DNA of 64,000 nt from Geodermatophilaceae bacterium URHA0031 (GTDB taxonomy: Bacteria > Actinomycetota > Actinomycetes > Mycobacteriales > Geodermatophilaceae), in NCBI GenBank assembly GCA_000620205.1, contig JHVP01000003.1, positions 310,001 through 374,000 on the forward strand. Direction: 5' to 3'. Positions 25,103 through 33,932 of this stretch are shown here, piece after piece; positions within the stretch are counted from its first letter, which is position 1, and each line of letters begins with the position of its first letter. The notes under the pieces were generated by a model that saw nothing but the letters and a program-made list of their open reading frames with translations, ran no database searches and had not been told where the DNA came from. The position numbers and the translations under genes were made by a program.

Positions 25103-26278
25103 ATGCCGGACACCCATCGACCGCAGAGCGCCGTGGAGCGGATCCAGGAACGGGTGGCGGAGAAGGCCGCCCGCCGGGCTGCGGCCCGCGCAGCCGAGGA
25201 CAGGTCCACCGACCCGCTCCCCCACGACGGCGCCACCAGGTCCACCATCGTGGCGACCGAACGACGGGAGGCCGCGCGTCCGGCCCCCGAGGTGCCGAGC
25301 GAGTCCGAGCTGCCGGGCGTGCACGCGGAGAAGCCCACGCAGATCCCGGCGAGCGGCTGGAAGCAGATCGTCAAGCGGGCGTGGGCGGAGAACAGCGCCG
25401 ACAACATGCCGATCATCGGCGCCGGCGTGGCGTTCTTCGCCTTCCTCGCCCTGTTCCCCGCCATGATCGCGACGATCTCGCTCTACGGCCTGGTGGCCTC
25501 GCCGGAGACGGTGGCCCGGCAGATCCAGTCGCTGTCGGACCAGCTGCCGACGGAGGCCCAGGCGCTGCTCAGCACCCAGCTGAACAACATCGTCGACAGC
25601 AGCGGCGGGGCGCTGACGGTCAGCCTGATCATCTCGATCGCCGCGGCCCTCTGGAGCGCGGCGGGCGGCACCGGGAACCTGATCACCGCGGTCAACCTGG
25701 CCTACGACGAGGTGGAGACCCGCGGCTTCGTCAAGCGCAAGCTGCTGGCGCTGGGGCTGACCTTCGGCGCGATCGTCTTCGTGCTGATCACCATCACCCT
25801 CATCGCGGTGGTCCCGGCCCTGCTGGACGCGCTGCCGCTGGGGATCGTCGGGACGATCCTGGCCCAGGTGGTGCGCTGGGGGCTGCTGCTGGGCGTGATG
25901 GCCGGCGCGCTCTCGATCCTCTACCGGATGGCTCCCGACCGGGACGCGCCCAAGTTCCGCTGGGTCAGCCTCGGCTCGATCGTCGTCACCGTCCTCTGGG
26001 CGCTGGTCAGCCTGCTGTTCAGCCTCTACGTCAACAACTTCGGGTCCTACGACAAGACCTACGGTGCGATCGCCGGCGTCATCGTGCTCATGCTGTGGCT
26101 GCAGCTGACCTGCTTCCTCGTCCTGCTGGGCGCGGAGATCAACTCCGAGGCCGAGCACCAGACGGCGGCGGACACGACCGAGGGCGAGCCGCAGCCCATG
26201 GGCCAGCGCGACGCCACCATGGCCGACGAGCTGCCCGACCCGCCGACGCCCACCAAGGAGAGCAAGCAGAAGGCCTGA
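25103..26278 (+). CDS. YihY/virulence factor BrkB family membrane protein
   Basis: A 391-residue protein. The first ~90 residues are charged and likely cytosolic or disordered, longer than in the usual YihY. Then come WKQIVKRAWAENSADNMPIIGAGVAFFAFLALFPAMIATISLYG, the family signature, and about six helices, with GNLITAVNLAYDEVETRGFVKRK and YKT-type YVNNFGSYDKTYGAIAGVIVLMLWLQLTCFLVLLGAEIN near the end. YihY proteins are putative permeases of unsettled function. It is third in the DUF3618-DUF4235 operon, 43 bp downstream, and ends 1 bp before a palindromic element. Confidence 0.92.
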   Translation: MPDTHRPQSAVERIQERVAEKAARRAAARAAEDRSTDPLPHDGATRSTIVATERREAARPAPEVPSESELPGVHAEKPTQIPASGWKQIVKRAWAENSADNMPIIGAGVAFFAFLALFPAMIATISLYGLVASPETVARQIQSLSDQLPTEAQALLSTQLNNIVDSSGGALTVSLIISIAAALWSAAGGTGNLITAVNLAYDEVETRGFVKRKLLALGLTFGAIVFVLITITLIAVVPALLDALPLGIVGTILAQVVRWGLLLGVMAGALSILYRMAPDRDAPKFRWVSLGSIVVTVLWALVSLLFSLYVNNFGSYDKTYGAIAGVIVLMLWLQLTCFLVLLGAEINSEAEHQTAADTTEGEPQPMGQRDATMADELPDPPTPTKESKQKA

Positions 26279-26279
26279 C

Positions 26280-26336
26280 GAAGGACCCCGTCCTCCTCAC
26301 CCCTCGCGAGCTGGGGGCGAGCCTCTGGACGGGGCC
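26280..26336. repeat. palindromic intergenic element, copy 5
   Basis: Runs GAAGGACCCCGTCC ... CCTCGCGAGC ... GGACGGGGCC. The 8-bp outer arms (CCCCGTCC and GGACGGGG) pair perfectly. It fills the whole gap between the convergent YihY and gcvT stops. Its second half shares GGGGCGAGCCTCTGGACGGG with copy 2. Confidence 0.8.
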
Positions 26337-27454
26337 TAACGCGTGTGCGACTCGACGAACGGCGGACGCCGGACGACGACCGGCTGCGGGCGGCCGCGCA
26401 CGTCGACGGCGACCTCGGCCCCCTCCCCGAGCCCTGCTGCGGTGTCCAGCAACGCGAGCGCGATGCCGGTGCGCAGGGTCGGGGAGAACGTCCCGCTGGT
26501 GACCTGACCGACCACCGACCCGTCCGCGGCCAGCACGCTCATGCCGGGGCGTGGGATGCCCCGGCCCGGTGCCTGCAGGCCCCACAGCTGCCTCGCCGGG
26601 CCGGCGGCCTTCTCCGCCGTCAGCGCCTCGCGGCCCCAGAAGGCGTCCTTCCCCCACCCGACAGCCCAGCCGGAGCGGGCCTGGTTGGGGGTGATGTCCA
26701 GGGACAGCTCGTGGCCGTGCAGGGGGTAGCCCATCTCGGTGCGCAGCGTGTCCCGGGCGCCGAGGCCGCACGGCCGGATCTGCTCGGGCTCACCGGCGGC
26801 CAGCAGCGCGTCCCAGAGCCGACCCGCACCTTCGGCCGGGACCAGCAGCTCGTAGCCGTGCTCGCCGGTGTACCCGGTCCGGCAGACGGTGACCTCCGCG
26901 CCGTCCCCGCCGGGCGTCTCGGTGAAGGACATGTAGTCCAGCTGCCCCGGCAGCCCGACGGCGGTGAGCACCTCCGCCGACCGGGGGCCCTGCAGCGCCA
27001 GGACGGCGACCTCGGTGTGCCGGTCGGTGACCGAGATCCCTGCCGGCGCCCCCTCGGCGAGCCGGGCGAGGACGGCGGCGGCGTTGGCGGCGTTCGGCAC
27101 GAGCAGGACGTCGTCGGGACCGTGCAGGTAGACGATCAGGTCGTCGACCACGCCGCCGGCCTGCGGCTGGCCGTCGGGGACGCAGCACAGCGTGTACTGC
27201 GCCTGCCCCGGGCCGATCCTGGCCAGGTCGTTGGTCAGGCAGGCGTTCACGTACTCCGCCGCCCCGGGACCGCGGACCGTCGCCGTCCCGAGGTGGGAGA
27301 CGTCGAAGAGGCCGACCCCTCCGCGCACCGCCGTGTGCTCGGCGAGCACTCCGCCACCGGCGTACTCGATCGGCATGGACCACCCGCCGAAGTCGGCGAA
27401 CTTGGCCCCAGCCGCCTCGTGGCGGTCGTGCAGAGGAGAGGTCAGCGGACTCAC
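26336..27454 (-). CDS. gcvT: aminomethyltransferase (glycine cleavage T protein)
   Basis: A 372-residue folate enzyme that moves the methylene group from lipoyl-H to tetrahydrofolate. Family blocks are in order: [33 protein letters not shown], a central [25 protein letters not shown] and the C-terminal RPGMSV barrel. The GTG at 27454 is preferred because TAGCGT (27467-27462) lies 7 bp upstream, as for its leaderless neighbours; the upstream GTG at 27463 would fall inside that promoter. It is divergent from pepA across an 85-bp shared promoter region. No gcvH or gcvP is in the window. Confidence 0.94.
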   Translation of the reverse strand: MSPLTSPLHDRHEAAGAKFADFGGWSMPIEYAGGGVLAEHTAVRGGVGLFDVSHLGTATVRGPGAAEYVNACLTNDLARIGPGQAQYTLCCVPDGQPQAGGVVDDLIVYLHGPDDVLLVPNAANAAAVLARLAEGAPAGISVTDRHTEVAVLALQGPRSAEVLTAVGLPGQLDYMSFTETPGGDGAEVTVCRTGYTGEHGYELLVPAEGAGRLWDALLAAGEPEQIRPCGLGARDTLRTEMGYPLHGHELSLDITPNQARSGWAVGWGKDAFWGREALTAEKAAGPARQLWGLQAPGRGIPRPGMSVLAADGSVVGQVTSGTFSPTLRTGIALALLDTAAGLGEGAEVAVDVRGRPQPVVVRRPPFVESHTR

Positions 27455-27539
27455 GGAGGACACGCTATCGGCCCCCTTGCAGGGGCCCGGGCCGAGCTTG
27501 CGAGCGGTGGGGGCAGGAGGGTCCTTCTAGGATCACCGC
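27455..27539. promoter_or_regulatory. divergent gcvT/pepA promoter region
   Basis: The minus-strand -10-like TAGCGT (27467-27462) sits 7 bp before gcvT's GTG, and the plus-strand TAGGAT (27528-27533) sits 6 bp before pepA's GTG. Between them lies palindromic element copy 6, so the repeat forms the core of a two-way promoter. Confidence 0.55.
27470..27528. repeat. palindromic intergenic element, copy 6
   Basis: In reverse orientation GAAGGACCCTCCTGC ... CCGCTCGCAAGCTCG ... GCAAGGGGGCC. The outer arms pair with one mismatch and one wobble. Unlike other copies it lies between divergent genes, spanning their promoters rather than their ends. Confidence 0.7.
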
Positions 27540-29054
27540 GTGCCGCCGACGATCTCCGCCACCGACCGCCCGCTCGAGAAGCTCTCCGCCGACGCCGTCG
27601 TCGTCGGTGTGGGCAAGGGACCCGACGGCCTGCTGAGCACGCCGGGCGCCGACGCCGTCGACCGGCTGCTCGGCGGCCGGCTGCTCGCCGCGCTGGCCGA
27701 CCTCGGCGCGAAGGGCGGCGAGGACGAGGTCACCAAGCTGCCCACGTTCGGCCAGGGACCCTTCCCGGTGGTGGCGGTCGCCGGTCTCGGGGCTCCGCAG
27801 CCCGACGGCGGGTACGCCCCGGAGGCGCTCCGCCGCGCGGCCGGGGCCGCCAGCCGGGCACTCGCCGGGCGCACCGCGGTCGTCACCCTGCTGGCGGCGG
27901 TCGGTGGGGCGCCGGCCCCCGAGCGGCTGCACGCGGTCGGCGAGGGCGCACTGCTGGGCGCCTACGAGTTCACCGCCTACAAGTCCGACCTCCCCGCCGG
28001 GCGGCCCACCCCGCCGGCGTCCTTCCAGCTCGTCGTCCCCGACGCCGGGGCCGCCAAGGCGCCGCTGGCCCGGGTCCGGGCCGTCGCGGACGCCGTCGCG
28101 CTGGTGCGCGACCTGGTGAACACGCCGCCCAACGACCTGCACCCGGCCGAGCTCGCCGCCCGCGGCGCGGCCGCCGGCAAGAAGGCCGGGCTGTCGGTGG
28201 AGGTGCTGGACGAGAAGGCGCTGGCGGCGGGCGGCTACGGCGGCATCCTGGCCGTCGGCGCCGGCTCGGCCCGCCCGCCACGGCTGTTGCGGCTGGAGTA
28301 CCGGGGCAAGAAGGCCCGCACCAGCGTCGCGCTGGTGGGCAAGGGCATCACCTTCGACAGCGGCGGCATCTCGATCAAGCCGGCGGCCGGCATGGCGGAC
28401 ATGAAGAGCGACATGGCCGGCGCCGCCGCGGTCATCGCGACGGTCTGCCTGGTCGCCGAGCTCGGCCTCCCGGTCGACGTCACCGCCACGGTGCCGATCG
28501 CGGAGAACCTGCCCAGCGGGACCGCCTACCGACCGGCCGACGTGGTGACCTTCCGCAACGGCAAGAAGTCCGAGATCACCAACACCGACGCGGAGGGCCG
28601 GGTCGTCCTCGCCGACGCGATCACCCGCGCGCTGGAGGACTCCCCCGCTCACCTGCTGGAGACCTCCACCCTGACCGGCGCACAGCTGGTGGCGCTGGGC
28701 ACCCGCACCTCGGGGGTCATGGGCAGCGAGGAGCTGCGGGACACGGTCGTGAGGGCCAGCCGTCGCAGCGGCGAGCCGATGTGGGCGATGCCGCTGCCGC
28801 CGGAGCTGCGCCGCAGCCTGGACTCGGCCACCGCGGACTTCACCAACTCCGGCTCGGACCGGTTCGGCGGCATGCTCGTCGCCGGGCACTTCCTCGCCGA
28901 GTTCATCCCGTCCGGCCAGCAGTGGGCGCACATCGACGTCGCCGGCCCGGCCTACAACACCGGGGCTCCGTGGGGCTACACCACCAAGGGCGGGACCGGG
29001 GTGCCGGTGCGCACCCTGCTGGCCACGATCGAGGACCTCATCGCCGCACAGTGA
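27540..29054 (+). CDS. pepA: leucyl aminopeptidase (M17)
   Basis: A 504-residue cytosolic exopeptidase with two metals. The N-terminal macro-like domain is followed by the catalytic domain with VGKGITFDSGGISIKP, MADMKSDMAGAAAV and the M17 hallmark NTDAEGRVVLADAI (about residues 347-360). Near the C-terminus are GEPMWAMPLP and FTNSGSDRFGGMLVAGHFL. It releases N-terminal residues from peptides. The GTG at 27540 follows TAGGAT by 6 bp, so it is probably leaderless. It matches pepB (Rv2213) in gene order next to gcvT. Confidence 0.94.
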   Translation: MPPTISATDRPLEKLSADAVVVGVGKGPDGLLSTPGADAVDRLLGGRLLAALADLGAKGGEDEVTKLPTFGQGPFPVVAVAGLGAPQPDGGYAPEALRRAAGAASRALAGRTAVVTLLAAVGGAPAPERLHAVGEGALLGAYEFTAYKSDLPAGRPTPPASFQLVVPDAGAAKAPLARVRAVADAVALVRDLVNTPPNDLHPAELAARGAAAGKKAGLSVEVLDEKALAAGGYGGILAVGAGSARPPRLLRLEYRGKKARTSVALVGKGITFDSGGISIKPAAGMADMKSDMAGAAAVIATVCLVAELGLPVDVTATVPIAENLPSGTAYRPADVVTFRNGKKSEITNTDAEGRVVLADAITRALEDSPAHLLETSTLTGAQLVALGTRTSGVMGSEELRDTVVRASRRSGEPMWAMPLPPELRRSLDSATADFTNSGSDRFGGMLVAGHFLAEFIPSGQQWAHIDVAGPAYNTGAPWGYTTKGGTGVPVRTLLATIEDLIAAQ

Positions 29055-29065
29055 CGTGCTGGAAC

Positions 29066-29125
29066 GGCCAGCCTCAGGGGCCCGCGGCGAGCGTCAGCGA
29101 GTGCTGGGCGGACGCTGGTCCTTCT
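29066..29125. repeat. palindromic intergenic element, copy 7
   Basis: In reverse orientation AGAAGGACCAGCGTC ... CACTCGCTGACGCTCG ... GAGGCTGGCC. The outer CCAGC/GCTGG arms show a base-pair change relative to CCCCG/CGGGG copies. It overlaps the last 32 bp of the adjacent minus-strand gene, so part of the element is translated there. Confidence 0.6.
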
Positions 29126-29462
29126 GCTTCTGCCGGGCTGTCCAGTCCCGCATCCGCTGCGGGTAGCCGGTGACCTGCGCGTCGTAGACCGGCACGGCGA
29201 GGTCCCGGGACAGCCGGCGAGCCACCTCCGGGCCGTCGATGCGCCGGCGGGTCCACTCACCGTCGGCCGCGACGAGCAGGATCGTCGTCTCGGTGACGGT
29301 GGTCCGCGGCTCGACGTACCCCTCGACCCCGCGCCGGGTGGCCACGAACTGCTCGAGGTGGGCGAGGTCCGCGGACCCCGAGGCGCGGTCGAGCGTGCCC
29401 CGGCGTCCGCGGCCCCGGCCCCCTCCGGCACGTCGGCCGCGCAGCCGGTCGAACAACCCCAT
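29094..29462 (-). CDS. small basic protein, unknown function
   Basis: A 122-residue soluble protein. MGLFDRLRG is followed by an Arg/Gly-rich stretch, then a compact domain (LAHLEQFVATRRGVEGYVEPRTTVTETTILLVAADGEWTRRRIDG and PVYDAQVTGYPQRMRDWTARQ). I do not recognise a named family, though similar proteins occur beside lpdA in related actinobacteria. The ATG at 29462 is chosen for the GGAGCAGGAC site just upstream; the frame is open further 5' without coding character. Its 3' end lies inside palindromic element copy 7. Confidence 0.7.
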   Translation of the reverse strand: MGLFDRLRGRRAGGGRGRGRRGTLDRASGSADLAHLEQFVATRRGVEGYVEPRTTVTETTILLVAADGEWTRRRIDGPEVARRLSRDLAVPVYDAQVTGYPQRMRDWTARQKQKDQRPPSTR

Positions 29463-29619
29463 GTCCTGCTCCCGTCCCCGGGGCCGCGACCTGCTGCGCG
29501 ACGCTCCAGGCACAGCAACGGTGCACCCGGACGCGCCGTTCCCGGGAGTGGCAGGATGAGCAGGCGCAGGATCGCCGCGCCCGGGCACCTCCGGGCCACC
29601 CAGCACTTGAGGAGCACTC

Positions 29620-30999
29620 GTGAGCGCACCGACCACCCCCGCTGACCTGGTCATCCTCGGTGGCGGCTCCGGTGGCTACGCCGCCGCGCTGCGCGCCGCC
29701 GAGCTCGACATGTCCGTCGTCCTGATCGAGAAGGACAAGGTCGGCGGCACCTGCCTGCACCGGGGCTGCATCCCGACCAAGGCGCTGCTGCACACCGCCG
29801 AGGTCGCCGACCACGCCCGCGACGGCGAGGCGGTCGGCGTGAAGTCGACCCTGTCGGGCATCGACATGGACGGGGTGAACGCCTACAAGGACGGCGTCAT
29901 CTCCAAGAACTTCAAGGGCCTGCAGGGGCTGATCAAGAGCCGCGGCATCACCATCGTGGAGGGCGAGGGCCGGCTGGTCTCCCCCACCGCGGTGCAGGTC
30001 GGCGACACGACCTACGAGGGCCGGCACGTCCTGCTGGCCACCGGCTCCTACGCCCGCTCGCTGCCGGGCATCGAGATCGACGGCACCCGGGTCATCACCA
30101 GTGACCACGCCCTGGCCCTCGACCGGGTGCCGAGCTCGGCGATCATCCTCGGTGGCGGCGTCATCGGCTGCGAGTTCGCCAGCGCCTGGAAGTCCTTCGG
30201 CGTCGACGTCACCATCGTCGAGGGACTGCCGCACCTGGTGCCGCTGGAGGACGAGTCGTCCTCGAAGCTGCTGGAGCGCGCATTCCGCCGCCGCAAGATC
30301 GACTTCTCGCTGGGCAGCCTCGTCTCGAGCGTGCAGACCACCGCCGACGGGGTGAAGGTCAGCCTGCAGAACGGCAAGGAGTTCGAGGCCGAGCTGGTGC
30401 TCGTCGCCGTCGGCCGCGGCCCGGTCAGCCAGGGCCTGGGCTACGAGGAGGCCGGCGTGGCGATGGACCGCGGCTTCGTCCTCGTCGACGAGTACATGCA
30501 GACCAACGTGCCGACGATCTCCGCCGTCGGTGACCTGGTGCCGACCCTGCAGCTGGCCCACGTCGGGTTCGGCGAGGGCATCCTCGTCGCCGAGCGGCTG
30601 GCCGGGCTGCCGGTCGTGCCGATCGACTACGCCGGCGTGCCCCGGGTCACCTACTCCGAGCCCGAGGTGGCCTCGGTGGGCCTGACCGAGGCGCAGGCCA
30701 AGGAGCGCTACGGCGAGGTCGAGATCAACAGCTACGACCTGGCGGGCAACGGCCGCGCCGCCATCCTGAAGACCGCGGGCGCGGTGAAGCTGATCAGGGC
30801 CAAGGGCGGAGCCGTGCTCGGGGTGCACATGGTGGGCAGCCGGGTCGGCGACCTCATCGCCGAGGCGCAGCTCATCTACAACTGGGAGGCGCTGCCCGAG
30901 GAGGTCGCGCAGCTCATCCACCCGCACCCGACCCTCAGCGAGGCCCTCGGCGAGGCCGCCCTGGTCCTGGCCGGCAAGCCGCTGCACGCGCACACCTGA
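29620..30999 (+). CDS. lpdA: dihydrolipoyl dehydrogenase
   Basis: A 459-residue FAD-disulfide oxidoreductase (E3) that reoxidises dihydrolipoyl groups on E2 proteins. The FAD loop is LGGGSGGYAAALRAAELD near the N-terminus, and the redox pair is Cys45/Cys50 (GTCLHRGC). The NAD motif GGGVIGCEFASAWKSFG and the C-terminal catalytic HPHPTLSEALGEAA are present. The GTG at 29620 has GAGGAG 5 bp upstream. sucB starts 51 bp downstream on the same strand, so E3 and E2 are likely co-expressed; lipB and lipA further along supply the cofactor. Confidence 0.95.
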   Translation: MSAPTTPADLVILGGGSGGYAAALRAAELDMSVVLIEKDKVGGTCLHRGCIPTKALLHTAEVADHARDGEAVGVKSTLSGIDMDGVNAYKDGVISKNFKGLQGLIKSRGITIVEGEGRLVSPTAVQVGDTTYEGRHVLLATGSYARSLPGIEIDGTRVITSDHALALDRVPSSAIILGGGVIGCEFASAWKSFGVDVTIVEGLPHLVPLEDESSSKLLERAFRRRKIDFSLGSLVSSVQTTADGVKVSLQNGKEFEAELVLVAVGRGPVSQGLGYEEAGVAMDRGFVLVDEYMQTNVPTISAVGDLVPTLQLAHVGFGEGILVAERLAGLPVVPIDYAGVPRVTYSEPEVASVGLTEAQAKERYGEVEINSYDLAGNGRAAILKTAGAVKLIRAKGGAVLGVHMVGSRVGDLIAEAQLIYNWEALPEEVAQLIHPHPTLSEALGEAALVLAGKPLHAHT

Positions 31000-31050
31000 T
31001 CCCCGCTCGACCCCCTGCACGACCCCACGACCTGAGGAGACCTGCCTTCG

Positions 31051-32925
31051 ATGCCGACGTCCGTCACCATGCCCGCCCTGGGCGAGAGCGTCACCGAGGG
31101 CACGGTCACCCGCTGGCTGAAGCAGGAGGGTGACCAGGTCGAGGTCGACGAGCCACTCCTCGAGGTGTCCACCGACAAGGTGGACACCGAGATCCCGTCC
31201 CCGGCCGCCGGCGTGCTGTCCAAGATCATCGTCGCCGAGGACGAGACCGTGGAGGTCGGCGCGGAGCTCGCCGTGATCGGCGGCGACGCCGGTGGCGACA
31301 GCGGCGCTCCCGCGCAGGAGGCACCGGCCCAGGAGGCACCGGCCCAGGAGGCCCCCGCCCAGGAGGCCCCCGCCCAGGAGGCCCCGGCCCAGGAGGCCCC
31401 GGCTCAGGAAGCACCCGCCCAGGAGGCACCCGCGCAGGAGGCACCCGCGCAGTCGGGTGGCTCGGGAGGTGGCGGTGAGGGCACGAAGGTGACCATGCCG
31501 GCGCTGGGCGAGAGCGTCACCGAGGGCACGGTCACCCGGTGGCTGAAGGCCGTCGGTGACGAGGTCTCCGCCGACGAGCCGCTGCTGGAGGTGTCGACGG
31601 ACAAGGTCGACACCGAGATCCCGTCCCCGGTGTCGGGCACGCTGCTGTCGATCACGGTCAACGAGGACGAGACCGTCGACGTCGGCGCGGAGCTCGCGGT
31701 CATCGGCGCCGCCGGTGCTGCACCGGCGTCCGCACCGGCCGCCCCGGCACCGCCCGCCGACGAGCCGCAGCCGTCGGCTCCGGAGACAGAGGCACCGGCG
31801 CCCGTCTCGCAGGAGGCCCAGCCGACCCCGGTGAAGGCCACCACCGACACCGGCCAGCCCGGTGCCGACTACGGCTCCAGCGGCGCGATGCCGACCCAGT
31901 CCCCCACCGACCAGCCCTCGCCGGCCGAGGCCGTCGCCCCGGCGCCGACGACCCCGCCCGCTCCTGCCCCGGCAGGTGCAGCGGCCTACGTGACCCCGCT
32001 CGTGCGCCGGCTGGCCGCCGACAACGGTGTCGACCTGAACACGGTCGAGGGCACCGGGGTGGGCGGACGGATCCGCAAGCAGGACGTCCTGGCCGCGGCG
32101 GAGAAGGCCGCTGAGCCGGCTCCGGCCGCTGCTGCCCCGGCTGCCGCTGCGTCCTCGGGTGCACCCACGCCGTCGCCGGCCGCCACGCCGGACAGCTCGC
32201 TGCGTGGCCGCACCGAGAAGATGTCGCGGCTGCGCACGGTGATCGCGAAGCGGATGGTCGAGTCCCTGGAGATCAGCGCCCAGCTGACGACCGTGGTCGA
32301 GGCCGACGTCACCCGGATCGCCAACCTGCGCAACCAGGTGAAGAACGACTTCGCCGCCCGCGAGGGCGTCAAGCTCTCCTTCCTGCCGTTCTTCGCCAAG
32401 GCGGCCGTCGAGGCGCTCAAGGCCCACCCCGCGGTGAACTCCTCGGTGGACATGGCCGCGGGCACGGTCACCTACCACGACAACGAGAACCTGGGCATCG
32501 CCGTCGACACCGAGCGGGGTCTGCTCGTCCCGGTGATCAAGGGTGCCGGCGATCTCAGCCTCGCCGGGATCGCCCGCAAGATCGGTGACCTCGCCGAGCG
32601 GACCCGCTCCAACAAGATCACCCCCGACGAGCTGGGCGGCGGGACGTTCACGCTGACCAACACCGGCAGCCGGGGTGCGCTCTTCGACACCCCCATCATC
32701 AACCAGCCGCAGGTCGCGATCCTGGGTGTCGGCTCGGTCGTCAAGCGCCCGGTCGTCGTGCAGGACCCGGAGCTGGGCGAGGTCATCGCGGTGCGCTCGA
32801 TGGTCTACCTGGCGCTGACCTACGACCACCGGATCGTCGACGGCGCCGACGCCGCCCGCTTCCTCACCACGGTGCGGGAGCGGCTGGAGGCCGGTCAGTT
32901 CCACGGAGAGCTCGGACTGTCCTGA
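31051..32925 (+). CDS. sucB: 2-oxoacid dehydrogenase E2 dihydrolipoyl acyltransferase, two lipoyl domains
   Basis: A 624-residue E2 core subunit. Two nearly identical lipoyl domains (about residues 3-76 and 145-218) carry lipoyl Lys43 and Lys185 in [12 protein letters not shown]. They are joined by a linker with nine exact QEAPA repeats. A second Pro/Ala-rich linker leads to the E1/E3-binding domain ([22 protein letters not shown], about residues 312-345). The acyltransferase domain ends with His593 and Asp597 (DHRIVDG). It could serve pyruvate, 2-oxoglutarate or both complexes, as the M. tuberculosis orthologue (dlaT, Rv2215) does. The ATG has GAGGAG about 13 bp upstream. Confidence 0.93.
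   Translation: MPTSVTMPALGESVTEGTVTRWLKQEGDQVEVDEPLLEVSTDKVDTEIPSPAAGVLSKIIVAEDETVEVGAELAVIGGDAGGDSGAPAQEAPAQEAPAQEAPAQEAPAQEAPAQEAPAQEAPAQEAPAQEAPAQSGGSGGGGEGTKVTMPALGESVTEGTVTRWLKAVGDEVSADEPLLEVSTDKVDTEIPSPVSGTLLSITVNEDETVDVGAELAVIGAAGAAPASAPAAPAPPADEPQPSAPETEAPAPVSQEAQPTPVKATTDTGQPGADYGSSGAMPTQSPTDQPSPAEAVAPAPTTPPAPAPAGAAAYVTPLVRRLAADNGVDLNTVEGTGVGGRIRKQDVLAAAEKAAEPAPAAAAPAAAASSGAPTPSPAATPDSSLRGRTEKMSRLRTVIAKRMVESLEISAQLTTVVEADVTRIANLRNQVKNDFAAREGVKLSFLPFFAKAAVEALKAHPAVNSSVDMAAGTVTYHDNENLGIAVDTERGLLVPVIKGAGDLSLAGIARKIGDLAERTRSNKITPDELGGGTFTLTNTGSRGALFDTPIINQPQVAILGVGSVVKRPVVVQDPELGEVIAVRSMVYLALTYDHRIVDGADAARFLTTVRERLEAGQFHGELGLS
31315..31449 (+). repeat. nine 15-bp in-frame repeats (QEAPA) in sucB
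   Basis: Nine consecutive units of CAGGAGGCNCCNGCN encode QEAPA and differ only at silent positions (with one GAA for GAG). They form the flexible swinging arm between the two lipoyl domains. Copy number likely varies between strains. Confidence 0.95.
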
Positions 32926-32930
32926 TCCAC

Positions 32931-32968
32931 CGACGAGGGGCCCCGGCTTCGGCCGGGGCCCCTCGTCG
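32931..32968 (+). terminator. terminator hairpin after lpdA-sucB
   Basis: CGACGAGGGGCCCCGGC (32931-32947) pairs exactly with 32952-32968 around a TTCG loop closed by C-G, a very stable tetraloop. It begins 5 bp after the sucB stop. Confidence 0.9.
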
Positions 32969-33025
32969 TCCGTGCCGCGCGACGGTGCGCCTCCGGCGCC
33001 CGCGCTTCGACCCAGGGAGCCCACG

Positions 33026-33928
33026 TTGAAGGTCGCCGTCACCGGATCGTCCGGCCTCATCGGGCCGGAGCTCGTGCGGACCCTGCGCGCCGACGGCCAC
33101 GACGTGCTGCGGCTGGTCCGCCGCACGCCGCGGACCGCGGACGAGCACCGCTGGGAGCCGGCCCTGCACCGCATCCCGCCCGGCCTGCTCGACGACGTCG
33201 ACGCGGTGGTGAACCTCGCCGGCGTCGGAGTCGCCGACCGGCCGTGGACGACCAAGCGCAAGCAGCTCGTGCTCGACAGCCGGGTGGACAGCACCACGAC
33301 GGTCAGCCGGGCCCTCGCCCAAGCCGCGGCCGACCACCCGGGCCGGGAACGCGTCCTGCTGTCCGCCTCGGCGGTCGGCTGGTACGGCGACACCGGTGAC
33401 CGGGTGGTCGACGAGACGGTGCCGGCCGGGGACGACTTCCTCGCCCGCGTGTGCGTCGAGTGGGAGGCGGCCACCGGCCCGGCCGTGGCGGCCGGCGTGC
33501 GGGTCGCCACGCTGCGCACCGGCCTCGTGCTCGGCCGGGGTGGGCTGCTGGGCAAGATGCTGCCGCTGTTCCGACTCGGGCTGGGCGGGAAGCTCGGGAG
33601 CGGTCGGCAGTACATGCCCTGGATCAGCCTGCGGGACGAGGTGGACGCGATCCGCTTCCTGCTCACGGCGCCGGTCTCCGGCCCGGTGAACCTGACCGGA
33701 CCCGCACCGGTCACCAACGCCGAGTTCACGGCCACCCTCGCCCGGGTGGTCCACCGGCCGGCCGTGCTGACCGTCCCGGGACCGGCGATGCGTCTGGCGC
33801 TGGGCGAACTGGCCCGGGTGGGCGTCCTGGCCGGCCAGCGCGCGGTGCCCGCGGTGCTCGAGGCAGCCGGCTTCTCGCACACCCACCCGGACCTCGCGTC
33901 GGCGTTGAAAGCCGCGGTACGCAAGTGA
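33026..33928 (+). CDS. TIGR01777-family NAD(P)-binding epimerase-like protein
   Basis: A 300-residue atypical short-chain dehydrogenase. The Rossmann motif VTGSSGLIGPELVRTL is at the very N-terminus, followed by DAVVNLAGVGVADRPWTTKRKQ, SASAVGWYGDTGD and WISLRDEVDAIRFLL, all TIGR01777 hallmarks; Ser-Tyr of the active site lies in SASAVGWYG. Substrate is unknown. The TTG at 33026 is preferred: AGGGAG lies 6 bp upstream and the dinucleotide fold starts at residue 2. An in-frame GTG at 32972 is the alternative. It corresponds to Rv2216, between dlaT and lipB. Confidence 0.85.
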   Translation: MKVAVTGSSGLIGPELVRTLRADGHDVLRLVRRTPRTADEHRWEPALHRIPPGLLDDVDAVVNLAGVGVADRPWTTKRKQLVLDSRVDSTTTVSRALAQAAADHPGRERVLLSASAVGWYGDTGDRVVDETVPAGDDFLARVCVEWEAATGPAVAAGVRVATLRTGLVLGRGGLLGKMLPLFRLGLGGKLGSGRQYMPWISLRDEVDAIRFLLTAPVSGPVNLTGPAPVTNAEFTATLARVVHRPAVLTVPGPAMRLALGELARVGVLAGQRAVPAVLEAAGFSHTHPDLASALKAAVRK

Positions 33929-33932
33929 GCGC

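Noticed and set aside
27455-27463. Upstream GTG at 27463 as the gcvT start
   Set aside because: It lies within the TAGCGT hexamer region; the GTG at 27454 fits the 7-bp leaderless spacing and the family N-terminus.
31315-31449. Regular short repeats that look array-like
   Set aside because: They are contiguous, have no spacers and stay in frame inside sucB; not a CRISPR array. The same holds for the 18-bp repeats in qcrB.
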